Source: Gammaproteobacteria bacterium (lineage in GTDB: Bacteria; Pseudomonadota; Gammaproteobacteria; UBA6429; Thiohalophilaceae). From it: DNA of 9,190 bases. Within the stretch, counting starts at the first letter, position 1. The number at the start of each line of letters is the position of its first letter. Under the pieces are notes generated by a model. That model made no database searches and was not told the origin of the DNA. It saw only the letters and a list, made by a program, of their open reading frames with translations. The stretch spans positions 1 to 9,190 of the forward strand of contig JAADGZ010000141.1 of NCBI GenBank assembly GCA_013152045.1, in the 5' to 3' direction. Shown here piece by piece: positions 1 through 6,998 of this stretch. The position numbers and the translations under genes are program-made.

Positions 1-69
1 ACCGGCGGAAGTGGTTTCTTCCTCGGTGCGGCGGACAATCACACGATCATGCAATGGACGAACTTTCAT
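1..69 (-). CDS. groES: Co-chaperonin GroES, N-terminal part only
   Basis: The first 23 codons of GroES run leftward off the window. The visible protein starts MKVRPLHDRVIVRR and continues into a TEEETTSAG stretch, which is the conserved N-terminal strand and the beginning of the mobile-loop region of the 10-kDa co-chaperonin. GroES caps the GroEL folding chamber in the cytoplasm; groEL would normally follow it, outside the window. The start is well supported by a strong ribosome binding site, AGGAGAG on the minus strand (77-83), 7 nt from the ATG. A CIRCE operator and a sigma70-like promoter lie about 90-140 bases upstream. The 3' part of the gene is not visible, so its integrity cannot be judged. 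Confidence 0.97.
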   Translation of the reverse strand, partial: MKVRPLHDRVIVRRTEEETTSAG

Positions 70-157
70 TCTTTAACTCTCCTGGTAAAAATCCAAATAA
101 TGGTTTTTTGAAAAATGGGGGTAAAAACCTGCTGTCAAATAACTCTTACGACTATTT

Positions 158-183
158 TTAGCACTCTTTTTCGAGAGTGCTAA
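158..183 (-). promoter_or_regulatory. CIRCE operator (HrcA binding site) of groES
   Basis: A perfect inverted repeat, TTAGCACTC and GAGTGCTAA, is separated by 8 bases. These arms are exactly the CIRCE consensus bound by the heat-shock repressor HrcA. The classic spacer is 9 bases, so this copy is one short. The dyad actually extends one pair further inward (10-bp arms, 6-base loop). It overlaps the last base of the predicted -10 box and covers the predicted transcription start, the expected place for a repressor site. That HrcA is encoded elsewhere in the genome is inferred. Confidence 0.93.
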
Positions 184-210
184 TCATAACGAGCAATCAC
201 CCTCTGTCAA
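183..210 (-). promoter_or_regulatory. sigma70-type promoter of groES
   Basis: Read on the minus strand there is a perfect -35 box TTGACA (205-210), a 16-base spacer and a near-perfect -10 box TATGAT (183-188). Transcription would start near 176, inside the CIRCE, leaving a leader of roughly 105 bases before groES. I see no convincing sigma32 -10 element (CCCCAT type), so repression by HrcA rather than sigma32 is the likely heat-shock control. This is inferred from sequence match and position. Confidence 0.75.
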
Positions 211-364
211 GGGTAGACCCCGTATCTTTAAGTCTGGAAAAGCACGCAACAGGGCTGCTTAACTAATGGAGACAAGGGCGGGGAATTTCAAGACAAAAAT
301 TAAAAAAAATTTGAAGCTACAGAAAAATTTAGGGGGGATTTGCACAAAAATCCTCGACTCATTT

Positions 365-400
365 TTTCTGGTTCCCTCGCCGGAGCGTGGGAACCAGAAA
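365..400. repeat. REP-like palindrome
   Basis: A 12-bp perfect inverted repeat (TTTCTGGTTCCC at 365-376, GGGAACCAGAAA at 389-400) is followed inward by one T-T mismatch and three more pairs (CGC/GCG) closing on a CGGA loop. The core GGTTCCC...GCGTGGGAACC resembles a palindrome I remember as widely dispersed in environmental proteobacterial genomes; base 377 is where it departs from perfect symmetry. There is no T-run on the exit side in either direction, so it does not look like a classical terminator, though as RNA it would fold strongly at the 3' end of fxsA. The rest of the spacer between groES and fxsA (about 211-443) is AT-rich and shows no gene. Confidence 0.7.
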
Positions 401-443
401 TCAGGCCATTTTCTTCCTTTGCATCCTTTGCGGTTAAATCTGA

Positions 444-923
444 TCAATCATCACGGCGTTTGTATTCCCCTTCGATAAGCTTGGTATCTCGGCTTTCACC
501 AGACTGGCCTTCATAGGTACTGCCACCTGAAAAACCACCTCCACGAAAACTGCCGCCGGTCTGAAACAGACCCCGCAGCAGTAGGCTCTGCACCAGGGAC
601 TGGCGCAGGGGCGGAATCAGCAGGATGAAACCGATGGCATCGGTGAAAAACCCCGGGGTCAACAACAGTGCTCCCGCTACCAGCAACAGCGCACCTTCAA
701 GCAGAGCCAAAGCCGGTAACTCCCCCCGGGCCAGCGCGGCCTGCACTCGGGTCAGCGTTATCAGCCCCTGCCTGCGCAGCAGGGCAACGCCGAGTACTGC
801 GGTAAACACCACAATAAAGATTGTCGGCAAGGCGCCGATGACCTCACCAACCTGGATTAGCAGGTAGATCTCGATCACGGGAATACTCAAAAATAGTAGA
901 AATAAAATTCGGAATAGTGGCAT
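444..923 (-). CDS. fxsA: FxsA family inner-membrane protein
   Basis: A protein of 159 residues, close to the usual size of FxsA (about 158 in E. coli). In E. coli, FxsA overproduction relieves phage T7 exclusion by the F plasmid; its normal role is unknown. The sequence starts MPLFRILFLLFLSIPVIEIY, the family's typical first membrane segment. A second hydrophobic segment spans about residues 28-47 and ends in LRRQG. A long hydrophobic region at about 70-103 holds the characteristic LLTPGFFTDAIGFIL motif. The tail from about 123 is rich in glycine and serine, then charged, and probably cytoplasmic. No good Shine-Dalgarno sequence precedes the ATG. The gene is divergent from cutA (87 bases apart) and ends 44 bases from the REP-like palindrome. 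The groEL-groES-fxsA neighbourhood is common in gammaproteobacteria. Confidence 0.93.
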   Translation of the reverse strand: MPLFRILFLLFLSIPVIEIYLLIQVGEVIGALPTIFIVVFTAVLGVALLRRQGLITLTRVQAALARGELPALALLEGALLLVAGALLLTPGFFTDAIGFILLIPPLRQSLVQSLLLRGLFQTGGSFRGGGFSGGSTYEGQSGESRDTKLIEGEYKRRDD

Positions 924-964
924 ACGTGTTTTCAGAACGGCTGGGGAAAAGGACGATGGATGCT

Positions 965-970
965 TATAAT
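965..970 (+). promoter_or_regulatory. Candidate -10 box for cutA-dsbD-tlpA
   Basis: A perfect TATAAT preceded by TGCT lies in the divergent spacer between fxsA and cutA. Transcription would start near 977, about 34 bases before the chosen cutA start. No good -35 box is found 17 bases upstream (TGGGGA), so the call rests on the -10 match and location. A short dyad, TTGCC-A-GGCAA (975-985), lies at the predicted start site. A weaker alternative, TTGCCA (975-980) with TATCTT (999-1004), would give a nearly leaderless message. Confidence 0.4.
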
Positions 971-1010
971 AACTTTGCCAGGCAAGCTTGTATCCTGCTA
1001 TCTTCCCGCC

Positions 1011-1343
1011 ATGTCTGATTTACCTTATTTAATGGTGTTCAGCACCTGCCCCGACGAGAGCGTGGCTGAGCACATTGCAGAAACGCTGGTCAGCCGACAA
1101 CAGGCCGCCTGCGTCAATATAATACCCAAAATACGATCAATTTATCGCTGGAAAGGGAATATAGAGCGAGATTGGGAAGTCTTATTACTCATTAAGACCC
1201 ATAAAGCACAATTTCAAGCCCTGGAAGACACAATTATCGAATTACACCCTTATGAACTTCCTGAAATTGTCGCGGTCTCTCTGAAAACCGGTCTGGCGGC
1301 TTACCTGCGCTGGATAGATAGCACACTGGAACCTGAAGAATGA
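1011..1343 (+). CDS. cutA: CutA divalent-cation tolerance protein
   Basis: A 110-residue protein of the CutA family, small trimeric ferredoxin-like proteins; E. coli CutA has 112 residues. The family is linked to copper and divalent-metal tolerance, but its precise biochemical role is unsettled. Family features are present: the first strand ending in STCPDE, the AACVNIIP stretch, SIYRWKGNIE, and the C-terminal LPEIVAVSLKTGLAAYLRWI. An upstream in-frame ATG at 960 would add 17 residues (LIITLPGKLVSCYLPA...), but that extension covers the predicted promoter and does not match the family, so the ATG at 1011 is preferred. No clear Shine-Dalgarno sequence precedes it. Its stop overlaps the dsbD start (ATGA), so the two are probably co-translated. 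The same pair is adjacent in E. coli, where dsbD was once called cutA2. Confidence 0.93.
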   Translation: MSDLPYLMVFSTCPDESVAEHIAETLVSRQQAACVNIIPKIRSIYRWKGNIERDWEVLLLIKTHKAQFQALEDTIIELHPYELPEIVAVSLKTGLAAYLRWIDSTLEPEE

Positions 1344-3697
1344 AACAAAATGTCTGGATTATCTGCTGGCTGACTATCATCAGCCTTGTTAGCCCCCTTT
1401 TGCATGCTGAAGAAGCCCTGCTCCCTGCGGATGAAGCCTATGCCTTCAGCGCCCGTGTGCTGGACGCTGACACAATTGAAGCGGGCTGGCAAATAGCCGA
1501 CAATTATTATCTCTATGGCAATAAAATCCGTTTCAGCTCTGACACCCCCGGCATTCGCCTGGGCAAGCCCAAACTCCCAAAAGGAAAAATTAAGCAGGAC
1601 CCATTCTTCGGCAAGCTGGAAGTCTATCGCCATAAAGTCTGGGCACAAATCCCCATTATCAGAGAACAATCTGGGATCCGTAAATTTACGCTTGTCGCCC
1701 ACTCCCAAGGCTGCGCCGATATTGGTGTCTGTTATCCACCCCATACCCAGAAAATCACCCTGACGCTCCCACCAGCGTCTGCAGCAACAACAGCGCCAGC
1801 AAAAACACAAGCCACCGGTACACCTGCGCTCCAGACCCTGGGGGCTTTCGGTAACAGCCTGGGTCTCGGCGGCGGTGCCGATGACGGCATACTCGATCCC
1901 GATGTAGCGTTTGAATTTTCTACCGAGCTGGCGAACCCCAACACGATCATTGTCCGCTGGAGTATTGCCCCAGATCACTATTTATATCGCGACAAATTCA
2001 AATTCAGCCTCAAAAATGCGGAGGGAGTTAGTCTCGGACAGGTGCAACTGCCCAAAGGTGAGCTCAAACACGATGAATTTTTCGGCCAGATCCAGGTGTT
2101 TCATAACCAGGTCGAAGCGCGCATCCCGCTGTTGCGCAATAGCCAGTCCGCTACGCCCATCACCTTGCATGCGGTCTACCAGGGCTGCGCGGAGAAAACC
2201 GGGATCTGTTATCCGCCGATTAAAAAAGACATTACCTTCAAGCTACCCACGACCAACCAACTGGTCACTCAGATCCCGGCGGCAGTCAGCCAGCAACCCA
2301 GCAATACCCAGCCACTTAGTAATGTAGAAGAATTCACCCAGAATCTGAGTAAAGGCAGTCTGCTCACCGTGATCCTTACTGCATTGGGCTTTGGTTTAAT
2401 GCTGGCTTTCACCGCCTGCATGTATCCGATGATCCCTATTCTTTCCAGCATCATCATCGGCCAGGGAGAAAAAACCTCGGCCACCAAAGGCTTGGGTCTT
2501 TCACTGATCTATGTCGGCGCGATGGCGCTCACCTTTGGCGTGATCGGTGCCATTACCGCTACCGTTGGTGAGGGAGCAGGCATTCAGGCGCACTTCCAAA
2601 GTCCCTGGGTACTGGTGCCCTTTGCCCTACTGTTTGTTGCCCTGGCTTTTGCCATGTTTGGATTTTATAACATCCAGATCCCCAGCTTTATCCAAAGCAA
2701 GCTGAATATGGTCAGCAACCAACAGAAAGGCGGCAATCTCATCGGCGTGGCCGTTATGGGCGTTCTCTCTGCCCTGATCATTGGTCCCTGCGGCGGTCCT
2801 ATTTTAATTGCCGCCCTGACCTATGCCGCCACCAGTGAAGATATGCTCAAGGGCTTTGTTGCTCTGTTCAGCCTCGGCGCGGGTATGGGCCTGCCTCTGC
2901 TAGTGGTTGGTGCCAGCGGCGGCAAGCTGCTGCCCAAAGCCGGCGGCTGGATGAACACGGTCAAAGCCGTGGCCGGCGTGGTCTTGCTGGCCATCGCCAT
3001 TCTCATGCTAGAGCGCATGCCGACCCTGTTTTCACCGGAACTAACCATGCTCCTCTGGGCAACGCTATTCATTACCTCAGCCATTTACATGCGCGCGTTG
3101 GAACCGTTAGTAGTAAACAACAGCGGCTGGCATACGCTGTGGAAAGGTCTCGGCGTGGCGTTGCTGCTCTATGGCGTCATTGTCATGCTCGGCGGTCTCA
3201 CCGGCGCAAAAGATGTTACCCATCCGCTACATGGCTCCAGCCTGACCAGCGGACAAACCTCGACCGCAGGAATCACCTCAGCAGGCGATGCTACACCCGC
3301 GCACCTGCCCTTTATCCGCATTAAAACCCCGGCGGATCTAGAGCGTGAACTGGCCAACGCCCGCGCCAGCGGCAAGTCCGTCATGCTTGATTTCTATGCC
3401 GACTGGTGCACCTACTGCAAAGAATATGAGCAATATGTGTTCCCCGATCCTGCTGTGCATGCGGCATTGAGCAACTTCGTTCTCCTGCAAGCAGATGTCA
3501 CCGCCATGGATGACGAAGACAAAGCGCTGATGAAACGCGCCCAGGTTATTCTGCCTCCGGCTATTCTGTTTTTTAGCCCTGACAACAGCAAGGAACAGCG
3601 ATCACTACGCATCGTCGGCAGCATGACCACCGCTGAATTTCTCGCTCATGTAAAGAAAATAGCCCCCCCCAAAACAGTAACTAAATCCAAAGAATGA
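1340..3697 (+). CDS. dsbD: Thiol:disulfide interchange protein DsbD with two N-terminal alpha domains
   Basis: This 785-residue inner-membrane protein carries electrons from cytoplasmic thioredoxin to periplasmic thiol proteins. A signal peptide ends near LHA (residue 23). Alpha domain 1 (about 30-144) has its cysteine pair at C125/C131 in QGCADIGVCYPP. Alpha domain 2 (about 185-303) repeats the fold and has C283/C290 in QGCAEKTGICYPP. The membrane beta domain (about 341-617) carries the conserved cysteines C360 (TACMYPMIPIL) and C484 (IGPCGGPIL). The C-terminal thioredoxin-like gamma domain (about 655-780) has DWCTYCKEYEQYVF with C690/C693. E. coli DsbD has one alpha domain and about 565 residues, so the extra length is explained by the duplication. 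The alanine before C360 replaces the proline of the usual TPC motif. The start overlaps the cutA stop, and the stop overlaps the next start. An eight-C run (3663-3670) lies in the tail. The function is confident; the role of the second alpha domain is unknown. Confidence 0.96.
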   Translation: MKQNVWIICWLTIISLVSPLLHAEEALLPADEAYAFSARVLDADTIEAGWQIADNYYLYGNKIRFSSDTPGIRLGKPKLPKGKIKQDPFFGKLEVYRHKVWAQIPIIREQSGIRKFTLVAHSQGCADIGVCYPPHTQKITLTLPPASAATTAPAKTQATGTPALQTLGAFGNSLGLGGGADDGILDPDVAFEFSTELANPNTIIVRWSIAPDHYLYRDKFKFSLKNAEGVSLGQVQLPKGELKHDEFFGQIQVFHNQVEARIPLLRNSQSATPITLHAVYQGCAEKTGICYPPIKKDITFKLPTTNQLVTQIPAAVSQQPSNTQPLSNVEEFTQNLSKGSLLTVILTALGFGLMLAFTACMYPMIPILSSIIIGQGEKTSATKGLGLSLIYVGAMALTFGVIGAITATVGEGAGIQAHFQSPWVLVPFALLFVALAFAMFGFYNIQIPSFIQSKLNMVSNQQKGGNLIGVAVMGVLSALIIGPCGGPILIAALTYAATSEDMLKGFVALFSLGAGMGLPLLVVGASGGKLLPKAGGWMNTVKAVAGVVLLAIAILMLERMPTLFSPELTMLLWATLFITSAIYMRALEPLVVNNSGWHTLWKGLGVALLLYGVIVMLGGLTGAKDVTHPLHGSSLTSGQTSTAGITSAGDATPAHLPFIRIKTPADLERELANARASGKSVMLDFYADWCTYCKEYEQYVFPDPAVHAALSNFVLLQADVTAMDDEDKALMKRAQVILPPAILFFSPDNSKEQRSLRIVGSMTTAEFLAHVKKIAPPKTVTKSKE

Positions 3698-4242
3698 ATA
3701 AACCTGCTCCTGTTTTATTTCTAAGTCTGATCATTATCAGTGCGGCAGGCGGATTTTACGCCAGCCACCTTTACTCTTCTCACGTCAGAGACGAGATCGA
3801 TGCCCGCACCGATCATCAGGCCTCGCAACCACACCGTCCAGACTTCAGCCTGCCAGATCTGAACGGCAAACTGCAGTCCATCGACAACTGGAATGGCAAG
3901 GTCATTATGGTCAATTTCTGGGCCAGCTGGTGCCCACCCTGTCGACGCGAAATACCCTCGTTTATCCGCCTGTATAAAAACTATCAGAAGCAGGGTTTCG
4001 TCATTCTCGGCATCGCCCTCGATGATTCCCAAAGCGTGCGTGAATTTCTCGATCCTATCGGAATCGACTATCCCATTTTACTGTGAGAAAAAACGGGTAT
4101 TAAAATTTCTAACGCCTATGGCAACGAACTAGGCGCCCTGCCTTTTACCGTCATCATCAACCGAGAGGGGCGTATTATTCGTGCCCATCCCGGAGAATTA
4201 AGCTATGAACAGGCAGAAGCATTCATTAAGCCGCTACTTTAA
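3694..4242 (+). pseudogene. TlpA/ResA-like periplasmic thioredoxin interrupted by an in-frame TGA
   Basis: The reading frame starts in an ATGA overlap with dsbD. A hydrophobic signal anchor spans about residues 5-27. After it comes a thioredoxin fold: DFSLPDLNGK, then MVNFWASWCPPCRREIPSF with the active-site pair C80/C83. Such membrane-tethered thioredoxins reduce periplasmic or cytochrome c maturation substrates and can be recharged by DsbD. At codon 131 (4084-4086) a TGA interrupts the frame. The following 51 codons stay in the same frame and clearly complete the domain: EKTGIKISNAYG, then LGALPFTVIINREGRIIRAHPGE, up to a TAA at 4240-4242. Without the stop it would have 182 residues. Relatives usually have glycine here, so GGA to TGA is the simplest explanation. 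The 130-residue product lacks the cis-proline loop (P150) and the last strands, so it is probably non-functional. A sequencing error is the main alternative. No in-frame restart codon follows the TGA. Confidence 0.85.
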
Positions 4243-4542
4243 ATTCAGGGAACAAGAGACAAATTACGAGAAACGAAGCAAGCAGTATGCACTTCGCCCC
4301 CAGAGGGATGCTTCGTTACTTCATTCCTTGACTTCCGTCCCAACTTTATTGCCGGATTCCGGTAAAATGTCACTATCTTCGTTGAATAAACGTGAACTAA
4401 CAGGCTTCTGGACAAAATCTTATACATGATGCACAATTGCCCAGATTTTTATTATTTTGCAGTGAAATGTCGCGAATTAACGGCTAAACTCGTTTAACTA
4501 CAGAAAAACAGCTTTACTAACTGTAATGGCAGGATACTCAGC
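4243..4542. other. Gene-free spacer upstream of aroQ
   Basis: Three hundred bases with no convincing gene. An imperfectly placed inverted repeat (AACGAAGCA at 4272-4280, TGCTTCGTT at 4309-4317) has a 28-base loop and no T-run, so it is not a good terminator. A weak candidate promoter for aroQ is TGGACA (4409-4414), a 17-base spacer and CACAAT (4432-4437). The stretch before aroQ is AT-rich. The aroQ ribosome binding site, AGGA (4531-4534), lies 8 bases before its ATG. Confidence 0.5.
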
Positions 4543-4980
4543 ATGGCAAACCTATTGCTCCTTCACGGCCCCAACCTCAACCTGCTTGGCAACCGTGAAC
4601 CTGAACACTACGGTGTTGCCAGTCTGAGTGAAATTAATAAAAATCTCATGCAACAGGCCGAGGCGGCAGGTCACCAGTTGCGCTGCCTGCAAAGCAACGC
4701 CGAACATGAACTGGTGGAAGCGGTGCATCAGGCGCAACACGACCATGTCGCCTATATCGTGATCAACCCGGCCGCGTTCACCCACACCAGTGTTGCCCTG
4801 CGGGATGCGCTGGCTGCGGTCGAAATACCCTTTATTGAAATACATTTGTCCAACGTCCATGCCCGCGAACCTTTCCGCCAGCATTCCTATTTTTCGGATC
4901 TGGCCGAGGGCGTGATCAGCGGGCTGGGCGCCTATGGCTACACGCTTGCACTGCAGGCCAGCATCAAAAATTTGCAGTAA
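4543..4980 (+). CDS. aroQ: Type II 3-dehydroquinate dehydratase
   Basis: A 145-residue cytoplasmic enzyme that dehydrates 3-dehydroquinate to 3-dehydroshikimate, the third step of the shikimate pathway; the family forms dodecamers. The expected motifs appear in order: [17 protein letters not shown] with N11, R18 and the catalytic-loop tyrosine Y23; QSNAEHELV around residues 50-58; [17 protein letters not shown] with N75 and H81; and [20 protein letters not shown] with the catalytic histidine H101 and R108. Compared with the usual SNHEG motif, SNAEH has A and H at two positions, probably a tolerated variation. The ATG has an AGGA 8 bases upstream. The gene leads the aroQ-accB-accC cluster also known in Pseudomonas; accB follows after 32 bases. 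Length and motifs make the call secure. Confidence 0.97.
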   Translation: MANLLLLHGPNLNLLGNREPEHYGVASLSEINKNLMQQAEAAGHQLRCLQSNAEHELVEAVHQAQHDHVAYIVINPAAFTHTSVALRDALAAVEIPFIEIHLSNVHAREPFRQHSYFSDLAEGVISGLGAYGYTLALQASIKNLQ

Positions 4981-5012
4981 CCCCCAATAATTAACGCACA
5001 CAGGTACGTTTG

Positions 5013-5465
5013 ATGGATATACGAAAAGTCAAAAAACTGATTGAATTACTGGAAGAATCCGGTATCGCCGAAATAGAAATCCAGGAAGGCGAAGAATCCG
5101 TTCGCATCAGCCGCTATTCCCAGCATGCACCCGTCGCTGCCCCCCAGCCGCTTGCTGCCGTTGCTCCTCCTGCGCCCATTGCCGCACCGGAACCCGCTCC
5201 CGCGACAGAGACCGAGAGTGACGCTATCCAGGGCCATGTAGTAAAATCACCAATGGTCGGTGCATTTTATCGCGCACCTTCACCAGGCACTTCCGCTTTT
5301 GTCGAAGTCGGCCAGTCCGTCAAGGTCGGTGACACCCTGTGCATCATCGAAGCGATGAAACTGCTTAACCAGATTGAAGCCGACAAGGCCGGCGTTATCA
5401 AGGCTATTCTGGTTGAAAATGGTCAGCCGGTGGAATATGACCAACCTCTGTTTGTTATTGAATAA
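5013..5465 (+). CDS. accB: Biotin carboxyl carrier protein of acetyl-CoA carboxylase
   Basis: A 150-residue subunit that carries biotin between the biotin carboxylase and carboxyltransferase of acetyl-CoA carboxylase, the first committed step of fatty acid synthesis. The N terminus, [17 protein letters not shown], is nearly identical to E. coli AccB. It is followed by a flexible linker rich in proline and alanine (about residues 37-70) and the C-terminal biotinyl domain with [11 protein letters not shown], where K116 is the biotinylated lysine. The [16 protein letters not shown] segment belongs to the thumb-containing biotinyl domain. An adjacent TTG at 5010 could also start translation, but ATG at 5013 gives the family N terminus. 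A modest Shine-Dalgarno AGG lies 8 bases upstream. AccC follows after a 90-base spacer containing a small hairpin. Confidence 0.97.
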   Translation: MDIRKVKKLIELLEESGIAEIEIQEGEESVRISRYSQHAPVAAPQPLAAVAPPAPIAAPEPAPATETESDAIQGHVVKSPMVGAFYRAPSPGTSAFVEVGQSVKVGDTLCIIEAMKLLNQIEADKAGVIKAILVENGQPVEYDQPLFVIE

Positions 5466-5503
5466 GCAAATAACATGGCTCGCTACACACCTGACACAGA
5501 ACA

Positions 5504-5520
5504 GTGCGAATTAATCGCAC
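5504..5520 (+). other. Small hairpin in the accB-accC spacer
   Basis: GTGCGA and TCGCAC form a 6-bp perfect stem around a 5-base loop (ATTAA) in the 90-base gap between accB and accC. There is no T-run, so it is not an intrinsic terminator. A hairpin here could affect RNA stability or the relative output of AccB and AccC, but this is speculation. No clear Shine-Dalgarno sequence precedes accC. Confidence 0.4.
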
Positions 5521-5555
5521 CCGTTATTAAATAGAACATTACAAGATCAAACCTA

Positions 5556-6911
5556 ATGCTTGATAAAATTCTCATTGCCAATCGCGGAGAAATCGCCCTG
5601 CGCATACTGCGCGCCTGCCGCGAACTGGATATAAAAACCGTGGCCGTGCATTCCGATGCCGACCGTGATCTCAAACATGTACGTCTGGCCGACGAATCCG
5701 TCTGCATCGGCCCGGCATCCTCGCTCGACAGTTATCTGAACGTACCCGCCGTTATCAGCGCCGCCGAAGTTACCGACACGGTGGGCATCCATCCCGGTTA
5801 CGGTTTTCTTTCTGAAAATGCTGACTTTGCCGAACGCGTTATGGAAAGCGGGTTTGTTTTTATTGGTCCCAAACCGGAAACCATCCGCATCATGGGCGAC
5901 AAGGTCGCCGCCATCAAAGCAATGAAAGCAGCGGGGGTTCCTACTGTACCCGGCTCCGATGGCCCGCTCGGCGAGGATCATGAAACCAATATTAAAATTG
6001 CCCGCGAGATCGGTTATCCGATTATTATCAAAGCCGCAGGCGGTGGCGGTGGGCGCGGTATGCGCGTGGTGCATGCTGAAGCCGCCCTGCTCAATGCCAT
6101 ATCATTGACCAAAGCCGAAGCGGGAGCCGCCTTCAACAACGATGTGGTGTACATGGAGAAGTTTCTTGGCAATCCGCGCCATATCGAAATCCAGGTACTG
6201 TCCGATGAACACGGCAATGCCATTCATCTGGGTGAGCGCGACTGCTCCATGCAGCGTCGGCACCAGAAAGTCATCGAAGAAGCTCCCGCACCGGGCATCA
6301 CCGAAGCGATGCGAAGCAAGATTGGCGAACGCTGCGCCCAGGCCTGCCGCGACATTGGCTATCGCGGTGCTGGCACCTTCGAGTTTCTGTATGAAGACAA
6401 TGAATTCTATTTCATCGAAATGAATACCCGTATACAGGTTGAACATCCGGTTACGGAAATGATCACCGGCGTCGATATCGTCAAGGAACAACTGCGCATC
6501 GCCTCGGGTCTGGAACTGGCTTACAAACAGGACGACATCAAGGTGCAGGGACACGCCATAGAATGCCGCATCAATGCCGAGAACCCGGAAAACTTCATGC
6601 CCTCACCCGGCACTATCAGCGCCTATCATGCTCCCGGCGGTCCCGGCGTACGCGTAGACAGCCACATCTACAACGGCTACAAAGTACCGCCCTATTATGA
6701 TTCCATGATTGGCAAATTGATCTGCCACGGTGAAAACCGCGACGTCGCCATCGCCCGCATGCGCGGTGCCTTGAGTGAAGTCGTCATCGAAGGCATCAAA
6801 ACCAACATCCCCCTGCACGCAGAATTAATCCGCGACGCTGCATTCCAGGCTGGCGGTACTAACATTCATTATCTGGAAAAGAAGCTGGAAGAAAGAAAGA
6901 AGAAAGGCTAA
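5556..6911 (+). CDS. accC: Biotin carboxylase subunit of acetyl-CoA carboxylase
   Basis: A full-length 451-residue ATP-grasp enzyme (449 in E. coli) that uses ATP and bicarbonate to carboxylate biotin on AccB. The N-terminal biotin carboxylase domain begins [20 protein letters not shown]. The central ATP-grasp domain has the glycine-rich lid [13 protein letters not shown] (about 160-172), then [27 protein letters not shown] and [18 protein letters not shown], which contain the ATP, metal and catalytic residues. The C-terminal domain has [10 protein letters not shown] and ends [12 protein letters not shown]. Alignment by eye to E. coli is essentially gap-free, so the equivalents of K116, K159, K238, E288 and R292 are expected at the same numbers. 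It starts 90 bases after accB with no clear Shine-Dalgarno sequence and ends at a strong terminator. Confidence 0.98.
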   Translation: MLDKILIANRGEIALRILRACRELDIKTVAVHSDADRDLKHVRLADESVCIGPASSLDSYLNVPAVISAAEVTDTVGIHPGYGFLSENADFAERVMESGFVFIGPKPETIRIMGDKVAAIKAMKAAGVPTVPGSDGPLGEDHETNIKIAREIGYPIIIKAAGGGGGRGMRVVHAEAALLNAISLTKAEAGAAFNNDVVYMEKFLGNPRHIEIQVLSDEHGNAIHLGERDCSMQRRHQKVIEEAPAPGITEAMRSKIGERCAQACRDIGYRGAGTFEFLYEDNEFYFIEMNTRIQVEHPVTEMITGVDIVKEQLRIASGLELAYKQDDIKVQGHAIECRINAENPENFMPSPGTISAYHAPGGPGVRVDSHIYNGYKVPPYYDSMIGKLICHGENRDVAIARMRGALSEVVIEGIKTNIPLHAELIRDAAFQAGGTNIHYLEKKLEERKKKG

Positions 6912-6927
6912 TACTACAATCAGAAAT

Positions 6928-6957
6928 AAAAAGGGCAGATAGCATCTGCCCTTTTTT
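6928..6957. terminator. Bidirectional intrinsic terminator between accC and the LOG gene
   Basis: A perfect 13-bp stem (AAAAAGGGCAGAT, loop AGC, ATCTGCCCTTTTT) ends in a six-T run on the plus strand. The matching A-run on the other side gives a T-rich exit on the minus strand too (TTTTTATTT). It lies 17 bases after the accC stop and 41 bases beyond the end of the convergent gene, so it can stop transcription from both sides. Confidence 0.95.
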
Positions 6958-6998
6958 ACAAACTACACTGAATAGAACAGAACATCCTTGCCCTCTTT

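Noticed and set aside
266..478. A 70-codon plus-strand frame upstream of fxsA, and a minus-strand one at 259-447.
   Set aside because: Both run across the REP-like palindrome and AT-rich spacer, overlap the fxsA end, and have no family-like sequence.
960..1010. Upstream ATG of cutA at 960.
   Set aside because: The 17-residue extension does not match the family and overlaps the candidate promoter.
1301..1978. A 225-codon minus-strand frame across the cutA end and dsbD start.
   Set aside because: It lies antisense to two clearly identified genes; its composition (runs of C, R and W) is that of a shadow frame.
3663..3670. Eight-C run in dsbD as a phase-variation switch.
   Set aside because: It lies in the last ten or so codons, after the thioredoxin domain, so slippage would change only the tail. 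It might affect coupling to tlpA, but nothing else supports a switch.
4084..4086. TGA in tlpA as recoded glycine or selenocysteine.
   Set aside because: fxsA, cutA and dsbD in this window end in TGA as real stops, so a changed code is unlikely. No hairpin like a bacterial SECIS follows directly, and the family has glycine rather than cysteine at this position.
4272..4317. Inverted repeat after tlpA as a terminator.
   Set aside because: The loop is 28 bases and no T-run follows.
5553..6554. Long minus-strand frames opposite accC (5553-6074 and 6102-6554) and opposite aroQ (4552-5001).
   Set aside because: They are antisense to highly conserved genes and show no recognisable domain.
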